A stretch of 64,000 nt of DNA from Aulosira sp. FACHB-615 (GCF_014698045.1 NZ_JACJSE010000018.1:62001-126000); one strand, 5' to 3'; counted from the first letter of the stretch, positions 34,723 through 43,146 are shown. Notes: generated by a model not told the origin, from the letters alone. Made by a program: numbers and translations.

Positions 34723-36933
34723 ATGCCTTCACGCGCTGAATCATCTTTGGAGGCTGGTTTAACTGCCCTCAAGCAGGGAGATTACCAAACAGCGATCGCT
34801 CAACTCGAACCTGTGGCTAGTAGTAAAGGCAATAGCACTACTAGCTTACAAGCTCGTGTGGGGTTAGTTATGGCTTATGCCCGGACTGGTGAAGCCCGCA
34901 AGGCGATCGCTTTGTGTCAAACTCTCAGAGATAGCCAAAATCCCCAAGTTCAAGAGTGGGCTGAACGCGCTCTGACACATTTAACAAAACGTAAAAAAAC
35001 AACAAAAGTATCTTCACAAACATCAAAACAACCGACAAACTCCGGCAATTCATCGGCGGTGTCATCCAGACGAGTCCAACAGCCTGTGCTGGAAAAAACC
35101 GCACAATCAGGGAATTATCAAAATACTTTTATCGAAACACCTGTCGGATCACAAAATCAATTTATAGAATCGGCTGAATATACACCAACTCAGCGATTAA
35201 ATATTTACTGGCGACAAGCAAAACGCGCCAAAGTCTGGCAACCTCTACGTAAACCGAAATTACTGCCCTTACGCTTAAAAGCCCTGGGAAGTCTTGTGGC
35301 TTTGTTTTGGGTGATAGACTTCTTTTTCAAGTCAGCAATGGTCTCGGTAAATTTAATTTTAGACAAGTTGCCGTATTTGGAACCATTGCAGTTTTTCTAC
35401 CGCGACCCCAAGCTAGTAGTAATTGGCATTTTGATGATCGCCAGTGCGGTTTCCCCTTGGTTACTTGATTGGTTACTAGGGCGGTTTTGTAGTCAGCAAC
35501 CCCTATCCAAAGATATCTTACACAGCCGCAGCCGAGAAACAGCCAGAGTTCTGCAACGTTACTGTCAGCAAAAACGTTGGCAATTACCCCATCTGCGAAT
35601 TATCCCCATCAATACACCCATTGCTTTCACTTATGGCAATCTGCCCCGTAATGCCCGAATTGTCGTCAGTCAAGGGCTATTAAATCAACTGGCAGATGAT
35701 GAAATTGCCGTGATTTATGCTACTCAATTGGGACACATTGCCCACGGTGATTATTTAGTGATGTCATTGGTATTGCTGGTGACTTTGCCGATTTATCGTT
35801 TATATCAGCTAATATCTCAGTGGGGAAACAATGTTCCTCCTGGTTTTTGGCAGTGGCCGTTTAATATATTTTCCAGTCTGACTTATGGAATCTGGTGTTT
35901 ATTGACTGGGACAGCTTTATGGTTGTCGCGCTCACGTCATTATTATAGCGATCGCCTCGCAGCCGAAATCACTGGTAATCCTAACGCCTTAATTCGGGCT
36001 TTCTTAAAAATTGCGATCGGTACTGCACATGACATTCAACAAGTACAACACACAAATTGTCAGCTCGAAAGTTTGAATCTGCTCATGCCTGTTAGCTATC
36101 AACAAAGTTTAACTTTGGGTAGCATTGCTGGCCATATCCCCTTTGAATCAGCCTTGTTCTGGGATTATCTCAATCCCTATCGTCACTGGTTAGCCATTAA
36201 TAATAGCCATCCACCCATCGGTCAACGCATTCAATGGCTGTGTCAAATCGCCCGTCACTGGCACATAGAAACCGAACTACATCTCAGCAGCGAACAGTTT
36301 ATTAAAACTACACGCCAATCATTCTTACTGCAAATCTCTCCCTTTTTAGGCATTCCCGTGGGTTTTGGCTTTGCGGGGTTGATTTGGATGAGTTGGCAAA
36401 CAGCTTTTAGCCTGAAATTTTTAAACTTGAAATGGATTTATGAAGATTGGAACTTTGTCAGTGGTTGCTTACTGATTGGTTTTAGCATTGGCTTGGTCAT
36501 TCGGATGAATAGTTTTTTCCCGAATCTCAAAACTGCAACAGGGCAAACTGATCAAAGTTTACCGAACTTATTAGCCAATCCATCTGCCATCCCCATTGAT
36601 AGCACTAGTGTCTGTCTGGCAGGCAAATTACTAGGTCGTCCCGGTACAGCCAACGCTCTTGCCCAAGACTTAATCTTACAATCCAGCACAGGTTTAGTGA
36701 AGTTACACCACGTTCCTTGGCTATGCTTGGGGCAGAAAACCCAACTGCAAGATTTGATTGGTAGACAAATTACCGTCACAGGCTGGTTCAGACGCGGCGC
36801 AACACCCTGGCTGGATATCCACACCGTCCAAACTCAAACAGGAACCACTATTCATAGCCCTCATCCCATTTGGTCTACCATCTTAGCCGTAGCCGCCCAA
36901 GCTTGGGGTGCTTATATTTTTCTCATGGGCTAG
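34723..36933 (+). CDS. TPR protein with degenerate M48-like peptidase domain
   Basis: 736 residues from ATG 34723 (TTGGAG upstream; the frame to 34663 translates STRR sequence). Residues 1-100 hold TPR-like helices (SLEAGLTALKQGDYQTAIAQLE), then a Ser/Gln-rich linker, two membrane helices (about 180-205 and 230-265), an M48-type domain, more helices, and a C-terminal OB-like region with TVTGWFRRGATPWLDI. In the M48 core, DDEIAVIYATQLGHIAHGD replaces the zinc motif HExxH by Thr334-Gln335-x-x-His338, and SRSRHYYSDRLAAE has His406 where the third ligand Glu belongs. It is therefore probably not a zinc protease. It may act as a scaffold or regulator in the membrane. Confidence 0.75.
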   Translation: MPSRAESSLEAGLTALKQGDYQTAIAQLEPVASSKGNSTTSLQARVGLVMAYARTGEARKAIALCQTLRDSQNPQVQEWAERALTHLTKRKKTTKVSSQTSKQPTNSGNSSAVSSRRVQQPVLEKTAQSGNYQNTFIETPVGSQNQFIESAEYTPTQRLNIYWRQAKRAKVWQPLRKPKLLPLRLKALGSLVALFWVIDFFFKSAMVSVNLILDKLPYLEPLQFFYRDPKLVVIGILMIASAVSPWLLDWLLGRFCSQQPLSKDILHSRSRETARVLQRYCQQKRWQLPHLRIIPINTPIAFTYGNLPRNARIVVSQGLLNQLADDEIAVIYATQLGHIAHGDYLVMSLVLLVTLPIYRLYQLISQWGNNVPPGFWQWPFNIFSSLTYGIWCLLTGTALWLSRSRHYYSDRLAAEITGNPNALIRAFLKIAIGTAHDIQQVQHTNCQLESLNLLMPVSYQQSLTLGSIAGHIPFESALFWDYLNPYRHWLAINNSHPPIGQRIQWLCQIARHWHIETELHLSSEQFIKTTRQSFLLQISPFLGIPVGFGFAGLIWMSWQTAFSLKFLNLKWIYEDWNFVSGCLLIGFSIGLVIRMNSFFPNLKTATGQTDQSLPNLLANPSAIPIDSTSVCLAGKLLGRPGTANALAQDLILQSSTGLVKLHHVPWLCLGQKTQLQDLIGRQITVTGWFRRGATPWLDIHTVQTQTGTTIHSPHPIWSTILAVAAQAWGAYIFLMG

Positions 36934-37039
36934 TCAAAATTGAGGGCGTTGGGAGTCGGGAAAAATCACAAATGACTAATGACAAAACTTGCAACATTTC
37001 TTTACAAGTGTTACATTTATTAACAATATATTTAACAAC

Positions 37040-37150
37040 CAACATAACTTAGCATTCCGCCTAAGTAATTGTTGTTAGATGCTTGCGCCAATGCCTCTTT
37101 TATCCTCCCAACACAGCAGCAGCTAGACCAGCCAATGGCTGGTTTTTGTT
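37040..37150 (+). ncRNA. Candidate small RNA or attenuated leader ending in a terminator
   Basis: A weak promoter-like pair (TTTACA 37001-37006, AATATA 37025-37030) precedes about 100 bases that end with the terminator at 37127-37148. The single-stranded stretch TATCCTCCCAACACAGC before the terminator is C-rich, faintly like Yfr1, but the Yfr1 core motif is not present. It may be an independent small RNA or the attenuated leader of the RRM gene. Confidence 0.25.
37127..37148 (+). terminator. Intrinsic terminator in the RRM-gene leader
   Basis: ACCAGCC (37127-37133), loop AAT, GGCTGGT (37137-37143), then TTTT: a compact, strong intrinsic terminator with no annotated gene directly before it. 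Confidence 0.7.
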
Positions 37151-37558
37151 TCTGATATTCGCCCTTGAGAAAAAAATGTATTTTATGTTACTATCGATTC
37201 GCAATATAATCGGAAATGTGTGTTCTGAACTAGCTACGTAGAAGATACCGTGATAATGTAAGGAATGGTGTTGAATTCTGCGGGCAAGGACATCAAAAAA
37301 AATGTTTACTGTGGCAGACAGTAGGCTAATAAATTTACAAATTTTAGAATTAAGGTGGTATTAACTGAGCGTTGTATGCGCTTTCGTAATATACAAGCTT
37401 TATCCAAACGAAAAACTGTATTGTATAAGTTGACAGTTTGGAGTAAAAAAAATTGGTTGATGGCAAATTTAATCAAAAGCATCTATTTAATTAACAGCCA
37501 AAACCAAGTGATTGTTCTCTTGCCTTGCTTCGTTCATTAAACTCTGGAGGTATAGTTC

Positions 37559-38038
37559 ATGTCCGTTCGCCTATACATAGGCAATTTGCCAAAAGAAGAA
37601 ATAGATCGCCAAGACTTACAAGCGGTTTTTGCCGCCGAGGGTGATGCTGTCACCACGAAATTAATCAAAGACCGGAAAACTGGTAAATGTCGTGGTTTTG
37701 GTTTCTTAACCGTCAACAATGACGAACAAGCTGATCAAATTATTGAAAAATATAATGGTCAGTTGTTCAAAGATACCCCCATTAAGCTAGAAAAAGCATT
37801 GCCCCGTACCAAGGGTGATGAAGGCGAAGAACCAGCGCCAAAAGCTGCCAGCAACCCCACTCCTAGCAGCAACAAAGAAAGCAATCGTCGTGACAAAGGT
37901 TCTAAGAAGTCTAAACGCGGCGGTGGTGGACGTGAAACTACTAGCACAACAGACTCAGATGCAATTCGTCCAGATCCCCGTTGGGCATCTGAACTAGAAA
38001 AGCTGAAGCAGATGTTAGCAGCGCAAACCACAAATTAA
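37559..38038 (+). CDS. RRM-domain RNA-binding protein (cyanobacterial Rbp type)
   Basis: A 159-residue protein with one RNA recognition motif at residues 1-80: RNP2 is LYIGNL (5-10) and RNP1 is CRGFGFLTV (43-51 region). Cyanobacterial Rbp proteins bind single-stranded RNA; many are cold-induced and some guide mRNAs to the thylakoid membrane. The C-terminal half is not the Gly-rich tail of classic cold-induced RbpA1; it is Lys/Arg/Ser-rich (NKESNRRDKGSKKSKRGGGG) followed by an acidic-hydrophobic helix. This longer C-terminus marks a distinct Rbp subgroup. GGAGG lies 10 bases before ATG 37559. The long leader suggests post-transcriptional control. Confidence 0.9.
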   Translation: MSVRLYIGNLPKEEIDRQDLQAVFAAEGDAVTTKLIKDRKTGKCRGFGFLTVNNDEQADQIIEKYNGQLFKDTPIKLEKALPRTKGDEGEEPAPKAASNPTPSSNKESNRRDKGSKKSKRGGGGRETTSTTDSDAIRPDPRWASELEKLKQMLAAQTTN

Positions 38039-38053
38039 GACTAGCAATGGAGA

Positions 38054-38097
38054 AATTAAAAATTAAAAATCCAATTTGTGGTTTTTAATTTTTAATT
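38054..38097. terminator. AT-rich bidirectional hairpin after the RRM gene
   Basis: AATTAAAAATTAAAAA (38054-38069) has a perfect 16-base inverse at 38082-38097 with a 12-base loop. Flanking A- and T-runs allow termination on either strand. Confidence 0.55.
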
Positions 38098-38621
38098 GTC
38101 CACAAGTCCTGACTTTGCAAATCAAAGATTACTCGCAACTGTAATTAACAGAGCGTCAAAGCACAACAGCTTGTCCAGAGACACAGCTAGTGCTGGTTGG
38201 TAGTAGAGCGACTAAAAAACAAGCTACACAGAGTTCGGTTTGACTAAAGTTTGTCCAAATCTTCCAGAGTTCCGAACCGCTAGTGTGAGGGACATCAATA
38301 CTCTGAAACTAGGAGAGGCATAGTATTAATTATGTCTCTCCTAGGTTTGTTTACAAAGCAAATCTTTTGGTAAAAGTGTTGTAATTTAGGTCATCCACAG
38401 ATCATCCATCACCTGTAACCTGTGATGAAATTTAACTCAGTGTTGCATAAGCATTGCAAATTACATACATACGTGTCAAAATCAGTTTTGGAAATATTAC
38501 TGAACTGCTTTAAGCAGTCTAACCGGAGGCAAAAGATATATCTGCCTCTTTTACTATATGGACTTCTCACAAAGATTTTCTGTGGTAACTGGGTGTAAGG
38601 GTGTAGGCTGGAAAATGACCA
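38098..38621 (+). ncRNA. Structured non-coding interval; possible small RNA(s)
   Basis: No reading frame is supported. Two terminator-like hairpins divide it: CTAGGAGAGGCAT (38309-38321) with ATGTCTCTCCTAG (38332-38344), followed by GTTTGTTT; and GAGGCA (38526-38531) with TGCCTC (38543-38548), followed by TTTT. The first has no gene before it for 270 bases, and AATACT (about 38298) could pair with AGTATT inside its loop, giving a pseudoknot or switch. No TPP-riboswitch consensus is seen before tenA. Naming a known RNA is not possible by eye. Confidence 0.3.
38309..38350 (+). terminator. Hairpin with orphan position
   Basis: A stem of about 13 pairs (38309-38322 with 38331-38344) closed by an AT-rich loop and followed by GTTTGTTT. 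It ends no known gene. Confidence 0.5.
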
Positions 38622-39254
38622 ATGACTTTATCTCATGAATTATGGGCAGCAAATCAAGATTTAGGGCAAGCTTGTCTAGAGCATCCTTTTGTACAAGGTA
38701 TCGCTGATGGTACACTTGAAGGGTCTAAATTTGCTTACTATGTGGGACAAGATGCTTTTTTCTTAGAAGCTTTCGCCCGTGCTTACAGCATCGCCGCAGC
38801 TAAAGCACCAGACTGGAAAGGTTTTAATATATTTCACAATTTAGTCGGTGGAGTTTTAGCCGAGTTAAAACTACATCAAAGCTATGCAGCCAAGTGGGGA
38901 GTTAATTTACACTCTGTAGAACCAGGCGCTGCTACCCGCCGTTACACAGATTTTTTGTTGGCTACAGCTTGGAGTAGTGACGTTGGGATAACGGCGGCGG
39001 CGATGTCACCTTGTATGCGTTTATATGCTTTTTTGGGGGAACAGTTAGCTTGTCATGGTATTCCCCATCATCAATATGCAGATTGGATTCGGACTTACAG
39101 CAGTGCAGATTTTCAACCACTAACTCAGCAATTAGAAAGTTTAGTGGATAACTACGCCACAAATCATGCTTTGGTTCATTCAACTTACCGTTACGCTATG
39201 CTGTGCGAACGTGATTTTTTTGCAGATGCTTGGGATTATGGGAGTCTGGTTTGA
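38622..39254 (+). CDS. tenA: TenA/THI-4 family protein (aminopyrimidine aminohydrolase-like)
   Basis: A 210-residue helical protein of the TenA family. Bacterial TenA (thiaminase II) hydrolyses aminomethyl-pyrimidine breakdown products so the pyrimidine can be reused for thiamin. Family segments: HPFVQGIADGTLEGSKFAYYVGQDAFFLEAFARAYSIA is visible at residues 21-58 in outline, the nucleophile Cys131 in MSPCMRLYAFLGEQL, and a late Glu/Tyr segment YRYAMLCERDFFADAW. Length is standard. ATG 38622 lies within two AATGAC(C/T) heptamers, so the start overlaps an STRR. An HxlR-type regulator follows 95 bases later. TenA in cyanobacteria is not always linked to thiamin genes. Confidence 0.85.
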   Translation: MTLSHELWAANQDLGQACLEHPFVQGIADGTLEGSKFAYYVGQDAFFLEAFARAYSIAAAKAPDWKGFNIFHNLVGGVLAELKLHQSYAAKWGVNLHSVEPGAATRRYTDFLLATAWSSDVGITAAAMSPCMRLYAFLGEQLACHGIPHHQYADWIRTYSSADFQPLTQQLESLVDNYATNHALVHSTYRYAMLCERDFFADAWDYGSLV

Positions 39255-39349
39255 TTTTTTGTGAGTAAATGAGATAAGAAATACAAGGACGGGTGATGTT
39301 TGTAAATCATTTAGGATGACTATATATAATTACTGACTAAAAAATTATT

Positions 39350-39709
39350 ATGAAAGCAGAAGCAGAAAGCGATCGCAGGTTAACTTGTGAGGTGGAAACT
39401 ACCCTCAAAGTAATTGGTGGACGCTGGAAGGTTTTAATTATTCGAGAATTAATAACTGGTGTCAAACGGTTTGGTGAATTGCAACGCAGTTTACCGGGAA
39501 TCACACAAAAAATGTTGACTCAGCAACTCAGAGAAATGGAAGAAGATGGGATAGTACATCGACAAGTTTATGCTGAAATCCCTCCCAAAGTAGAATATTC
39601 ACTCACAACTTTGGGGGAAAGTCTGAAACCGATCCTTTATGCAATGCACGACTGGGCTGTTGAACATTTACAACAGAATTCAGGAGTTAGAATTCAGAAT
39701 TTGCAATAA
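39350..39709 (+). CDS. HxlR-family winged-helix transcriptional regulator
   Basis: A 119-residue MarR/HxlR-type DNA-binding protein. The pattern CEVETTLKVIGGRWKVLIIRELITGVKRFGELQRSLPGITQKMLTQQLREME (outline, residues 13-64) matches HxlR exactly in spacing: conserved Cys13, GGRW and the recognition helix ITQKMLTQQL, followed by the wing EIPPKVEYSLT. In several HxlR members (HypR, YodB, QorR) this Cys senses quinones, aldehydes or oxidants, and the position is kept here. Targets are often adjacent oxidoreductases; here the neighbour is tenA upstream, on the same strand, so the target is unclear. The C-terminus ends in sequence derived from an AGAATTCAG repeat. Confidence 0.9.
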   Translation: MKAEAESDRRLTCEVETTLKVIGGRWKVLIIRELITGVKRFGELQRSLPGITQKMLTQQLREMEEDGIVHRQVYAEIPPKVEYSLTTLGESLKPILYAMHDWAVEHLQQNSGVRIQNLQ

Positions 39710-39820
39710 CTTTCTTGAATCACTCTCGATAGATAAAAGCTAGATTCCGCAGATATTAAATCCGCCTTAATATCTGCGGAATCTGAGTTTAGAAAAATTC
39801 TACCAATTCGCAATTCGCAA

Positions 39821-39875
39821 TGACGCGACGCTCGTTCCTCGCTAACGCTTCGCTATCGCAGGCTCGCTAACGCAA
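39821..39875. repeat. GC-rich interspersed repeat inserted next to the MITE-like element
   Basis: A 55-base block with internal GCTAACGCTTCGCTA and GCTCGCTAACGC palindromic parts. It is absent from the otherwise equivalent locus at 27447-27534, and CGCAA occurs at both of its edges (39816-39820 and 39871-39875). Confidence 0.55.
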
Positions 39876-39938
39876 TTAAGAAATATAGCTCCAGTAAGAC
39901 TTTCCTAATTTCTATCTGTCGCATTCTTTTCTTAAATT
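39874..39938 (+). mobile_element. 65-bp MITE-like element, copy B
   Basis: Starts AATTAAGAAA and ends TTTCTTAAATT (imperfect terminal inverted repeats). It equals the reverse complement of 27447-27511 except at three positions. Non-coding. Confidence 0.65.
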
Positions 39939-39983
39939 GGTATTATTTACTTGATTGCAAAAGTGAATATGTCTGACTTTGTA

Positions 39984-40045
39984 CCATTTGACTGGAAAAA
40001 TGATACAGATATGTAAGTAGCGCCTCGAATTTGATCGGTACAAGT
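39984..40045 (+). repeat. Dispersed repeat, inverted relative to 4862-4928
   Basis: Shares ACCATTT, ATGATACAGATATG and GCGCCTCGA blocks with the complement of 4862-4928; the GCGATCGC part of the other copy is degraded here. Confidence 0.55.
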
Positions 40046-40124
40046 CGTTCAGCGAACAGAAGCAGAGGTGTAGTTATGATCTACAATTCTTCAATGCGGA
40101 CAAATAATAAGTTAATTTACAAAA

Positions 40125-40197
40125 CGAGCGCGGAGGGATTTGAACCCCCGACCCACAGAACCGGAATCTGTTGCTCTATCCACTGAGCCACGCGCCC
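40125..40197 (-). tRNA. tRNA-Arg (anticodon CCG)
   Basis: On the minus strand the 73 bases begin GGGCGCG and end CGCGCTCG, giving a 7-pair acceptor stem (one G-U) with discriminator G. The D arm GCTC...GAGC, the anticodon stem ACAGA/TCTGT around loop TTCCGGT, and the T arm with GGTTCAAATCC are all intact. The loop places CCG at positions 34-36, decoding CGG (Arg). CCA is not encoded. Confidence 0.97.
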
Positions 40198-40243
40198 TTA
40201 GTCTTCTGGATTATAGCATAGTTGTGATCAAGTTTGTAGACCA

Positions 40244-41422
40244 TTAAAGAAAATCAGCCGGATTGATGGGTGTACCACGGCGACGCACCTCAAAATGCAG
40301 GTGTGGCCCGGTAGAAAAGCCTGTGGAACCAACAGCCGCGATCGCTTGTCCGCGCTGTACTCCCTGTCCTTCCGAAACAAACAATTCGCTACTATGTCCG
40401 TAGAGTGTAGTCAATCCGTTACCGTGGTCAATAATTACGGCTCTACCATAGCCACCATACCATCCGGCAAAAATGACAGTTCCAGAATCGGCGGCGCGAA
40501 TTGTACTACCATAACTAGCCGCAAAATCCAAACCTGCATGAAAGCGACGATAGCCGAGAATTGGGTGTATCCGCCAGCCAAAGGGACTGCTAGTAGGTGC
40601 ATTGCTGGGATAGGCAAACACACCTGTACCGCGAATGATCACACTATTGCGGCTGTTGGTTTTGCTGCGTCCTTCTAAGGCGGCGACTTTTTCTTGAATT
40701 AAGTTTTCTAAATTTTGGGAGTCTTTTGCTAATTGATTTTCGGCTGCTTCTAGAGCGAGGCGATCGCTATTTAACCGTTGAAGTAATTCTGCTTGTGACT
40801 GCGCTTGAGCTTGATAATCGGCTTTTTGTAAGAGTAATTGCTGACGAATTAAGGCAATTTCATTTTTTTGTTGTTCTACATCAGTTTTTTGCTGATTAAT
40901 TTGTAGTGCTTGGACATTGAGTTTAGCTAAAATTTTCTGGTCTGCTTGATAGACTAACTTTAATTGATGACGACGGCTGATAAAGTCACTGATATTTTGG
41001 CTTTGCATTAAAACTGCCCAGCCTTGACTAGCGTGCGATCGCTGGAGATAACGCAACCTAGCGACTGTGGCGATTTGTCGTTCTTCGTAGTTACGTTGCG
41101 CCACGGCTAAATCAGCTTCTAGCTTTTGCAGGCGTTGAGTTGCTTGGGCTAACCGCGATTCACTATCTTGAATTTGATTATTTGTGGTATTGATATTTTG
41201 ATTGATACCTGTTAATCGGTTTTTTGCAGCATTATGTAAATTTGTCAAGCGATCGCGTTCCTGAATCACATTCTGGCGTTCTTGATTAATTTGTTCTTGC
41301 TGTTGTCGCAAGGTATCCACGGAGTCTGATGTTGCTGCATATCCCGCCGATAGGGAAATTAATACCAACCCAACACATAAAACATAAGCAAATCCCAGAA
41401 AAATGATTTTTAATGCTCTCAT
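40244..41422 (-). CDS. EnvC-type murein hydrolase activator / M23 peptidase with coiled coil
   Basis: A 392-residue exported protein: a hydrophobic signal segment (residues about 7-29), a long coiled coil (about 33-265, rich in Gln, Leu, Arg and Glu), and a C-terminal LytM/M23 domain. The zinc site is complete: HAGLD (first His and Asp) in YRRFHAGLDFAASYG and the HxH motif in GPHLHFEVRRRG. EnvC members whose site is degenerate activate amidases; with an intact site this one could itself cut peptide cross-links. Such proteins act at septal peptidoglycan during division or in filament septal junctions. It lies 46 bases from the tRNA-Arg gene on the same strand. Confidence 0.9.
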   Translation of the reverse strand: MRALKIIFLGFAYVLCVGLVLISLSAGYAATSDSVDTLRQQQEQINQERQNVIQERDRLTNLHNAAKNRLTGINQNINTTNNQIQDSESRLAQATQRLQKLEADLAVAQRNYEERQIATVARLRYLQRSHASQGWAVLMQSQNISDFISRRHQLKLVYQADQKILAKLNVQALQINQQKTDVEQQKNEIALIRQQLLLQKADYQAQAQSQAELLQRLNSDRLALEAAENQLAKDSQNLENLIQEKVAALEGRSKTNSRNSVIIRGTGVFAYPSNAPTSSPFGWRIHPILGYRRFHAGLDFAASYGSTIRAADSGTVIFAGWYGGYGRAVIIDHGNGLTTLYGHSSELFVSEGQGVQRGQAIAAVGSTGFSTGPHLHFEVRRRGTPINPADFL

Positions 41423-41574
41423 AGCGTGAGCCTAACCAAGCCAATGCTGCGAAACACTATGAGTATTCCCAAAATTCTGGTGTTTTGCTCAAGATAAGAT
41501 GACTAATTTTGTCCCACAGTAGCGATCGCACTAAAGTTAAAGGTGGTGATCATAGTTAGTTTTCCGAAAGTTTT

Positions 41575-41868
41575 ATGAAATCACGCATAGCAATTTTGTT
41601 AATTACCTTGGTTTTTCCTGGCTTGGCGGTAGTAGGAATATCACTTTATTGGTTTAACTTAGACTATGCTGCACTAGGCAAAGCTGAAAATTATGTGCAG
41701 AAACTAGTAGAAGAAAATAAAGTCAATGATAGACAATTAGAATACGCTTACCATCGGGCTTTTATTCATCGCATCAACGTATTCGCCGATGGTACATGGG
41801 GACTGTTGGGAGGTGTGATCACAGCACTAGGGATACATGGATTAGTAACAATTAAGGAAAAGCCATAA
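41575..41868 (+). CDS. Small hypothetical membrane protein, 97 residues
   Basis: Two hydrophobic segments, residues 5-27 and about 72-90, flank a polar middle rich in Glu, Asn, Lys and Tyr (ENYVQKLVEENKVNDRQLEYAYHRAFIHRINVFADG, outline). Both ends would lie on the same side of the membrane, with the loop outside the cytoplasm or in the lumen. I do not recognise a family. ATG 41575 has no strong ribosome site. It is followed by a degenerate hairpin and then the MidA-like gene. Confidence 0.65.
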   Translation: MKSRIAILLITLVFPGLAVVGISLYWFNLDYAALGKAENYVQKLVEENKVNDRQLEYAYHRAFIHRINVFADGTWGLLGGVITALGIHGLVTIKEKP

Positions 41869-41892
41869 GGAAAATATCTATTGTAAATAAGA

Positions 41893-41925
41893 AGATACCA
41901 GACTTATTAATGAAGTCGGGGATCT
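41893..41925 (+). terminator. Degenerate hairpin of the CCCGACTT palindrome family
   Basis: GACTT (41901-41905) pairs with AAGTC (41913-41917) and AGAT (41893-41896) with ATCT (41922-41925), with mismatches between. Weak T-run; may be a decayed terminator. Confidence 0.3.
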
Positions 41926-41949
41926 GAAGCCTACTGATCTAACTTGTTT

Positions 41950-43146
41950 ATGAATTCTAACCCAGCGTTGTGTGCGGCCATCAGCGATCGCATTGCTAAT
42001 AATCCGCAAAAGCGAATTACCTTTGCCGAATACATGGATATGGTGTTATATCACCCTGAACATGGCTACTATGCCAGTAAAGCCGTCAACATTGGGTTTA
42101 AAGGCGGTGATTTTTTCACATCTGTTAGTCTTGGCGCTGATTTTGGCGAGTTACTAGCAGAACAATTTGTGCAAATGTGGGAAATTTTAGGACAGCCTCG
42201 AACTTATTCTTTGGTAGAAATGGGAGCAGGTCAAGGACTGTTGGCGTTACATATCCTCAACTATTATCAACGGCATTATCCTGATTTTTTACCAGCATTA
42301 GATTATGTGATTGTCGAAAAATCTCCCGAATTGCAGCAGGAACAACAGCAACGTTTACAAAATTACCCTGTGCGGTGGTGTAATTTAGTAGATATACCTA
42401 GCAACTCTATAACTGGCTGCTTTTTTTCTAACGAACTAGTCGATGCTTTTTCAGTGCATCAATTCATTTTACAAACTGGGGAATTGCGAGAAATTTATGT
42501 CACCTTACCCTCTGATGTAGAGCAAAATGAAAATTATCTGCTGTTAGAAGGGGAGTTTCAAGAAATCATTGGGGAAACTTCTACACCGCAGTTGACAAAA
42601 TATTTTGAGTTGATAGGTATTGATTTAACTGCAAAAGTCTACCCCGATGGCTACCGCAGTGAAATTAATTTAGCGGCTTTAGACTGGTTGAGTATAGTAG
42701 CAGACCGCTTGCAACGCGGTTATGTGGTAACAGTTGATTATGGCTATCCTGCCCATCGCTACTATAACCCCAGGCGATCGCAAGGAACCCTCCAGTGCTA
42801 CTACCAGCATCGCTACCATAACAACCCCTATATTAATCTTGGGCGACAAGATATCACCGCTCACGTTGACTTTACCGCCTTAGAACTGTGGGGTGAGCAA
42901 TGTGGTTTAACCAAAATTGGCTTTACCCAACAAGGTTTATTTTTGATGGCGTTGGGTTTGGGAGACTCAATAGCCTCACTTTCCCATCAAGATATAGCGA
43001 TCGCTCAGTTATTACAACGACGCGAGTCACTCCACAAACTTATTGATCCCACCGGGTTAGGAGGCTTTGGAGTCCTCATCCAAAGTAAAGGACTTCAAAA
43101 TTTGGAAATTTCTCAACCCCTGAAAGGATTAATTGTGCCAAAGTAA
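41950..43146 (+). CDS. SAM-dependent methyltransferase, MidA/NDUFAF7 family
   Basis: A 398-residue class I methyltransferase of the COG1565 group. The mitochondrial member NDUFAF7 dimethylates an arginine of complex I subunit NDUFS2 during assembly; by analogy the cyanobacterial protein could modify the NDH-1 complex. Seen: RITFAEYMDMVLYHPEHGYYAS at the N-terminus, GGDFFTSVSLGADFGELLAEQF, SAM motif I VEMGAGQGLLA (about 91-101), the post-I acidic segment VIVEKSPELQ, FFSNELVDAFSVHQF, and late VVTVDYGYPAHRYY and DITAHVDFTAL. All family blocks are present. ATG 41950 is used; TTG 41944 is a weaker option. Confidence 0.85.
   Translation: MNSNPALCAAISDRIANNPQKRITFAEYMDMVLYHPEHGYYASKAVNIGFKGGDFFTSVSLGADFGELLAEQFVQMWEILGQPRTYSLVEMGAGQGLLALHILNYYQRHYPDFLPALDYVIVEKSPELQQEQQQRLQNYPVRWCNLVDIPSNSITGCFFSNELVDAFSVHQFILQTGELREIYVTLPSDVEQNENYLLLEGEFQEIIGETSTPQLTKYFELIGIDLTAKVYPDGYRSEINLAALDWLSIVADRLQRGYVVTVDYGYPAHRYYNPRRSQGTLQCYYQHRYHNNPYINLGRQDITAHVDFTALELWGEQCGLTKIGFTQQGLFLMALGLGDSIASLSHQDIAIAQLLQRRESLHKLIDPTGLGGFGVLIQSKGLQNLEISQPLKGLIVPK

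Larger units (their letters stand above)
36934..37558 (+). other. Long leader region upstream of the RRM gene
   Basis: 625 AT-rich bases. A strong hairpin with T-run sits at 37127-37148. The remaining 400 bases up to ATG 37559 contain no credible gene; a 61-codon frame at 37355-37540 is AT-rich and lacks family likeness. Cyanobacterial rbp genes usually have long untranslated leaders used in cold induction. Confidence 0.45.
39710..40124. repeat. Intergenic mosaic of nested dispersed repeats
   Basis: Contains in order: ATTCGCA heptamers (39805-39820), a GC-rich segment (39821-39875), a 65-bp MITE-like element (39874-39938) and the 4862-4928-type repeat (39984-40045). No gene is seen. Confidence 0.6.

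Noticed and set aside
37355..37540. 61-codon frame in the RRM leader
   Set aside because: AT-rich codons, no conserved features; better explained as untranslated leader.
38345..38621. TPP riboswitch before tenA
   Set aside because: Neither the CUGAGA motif nor the second conserved pyrophosphate-sensor block is present.
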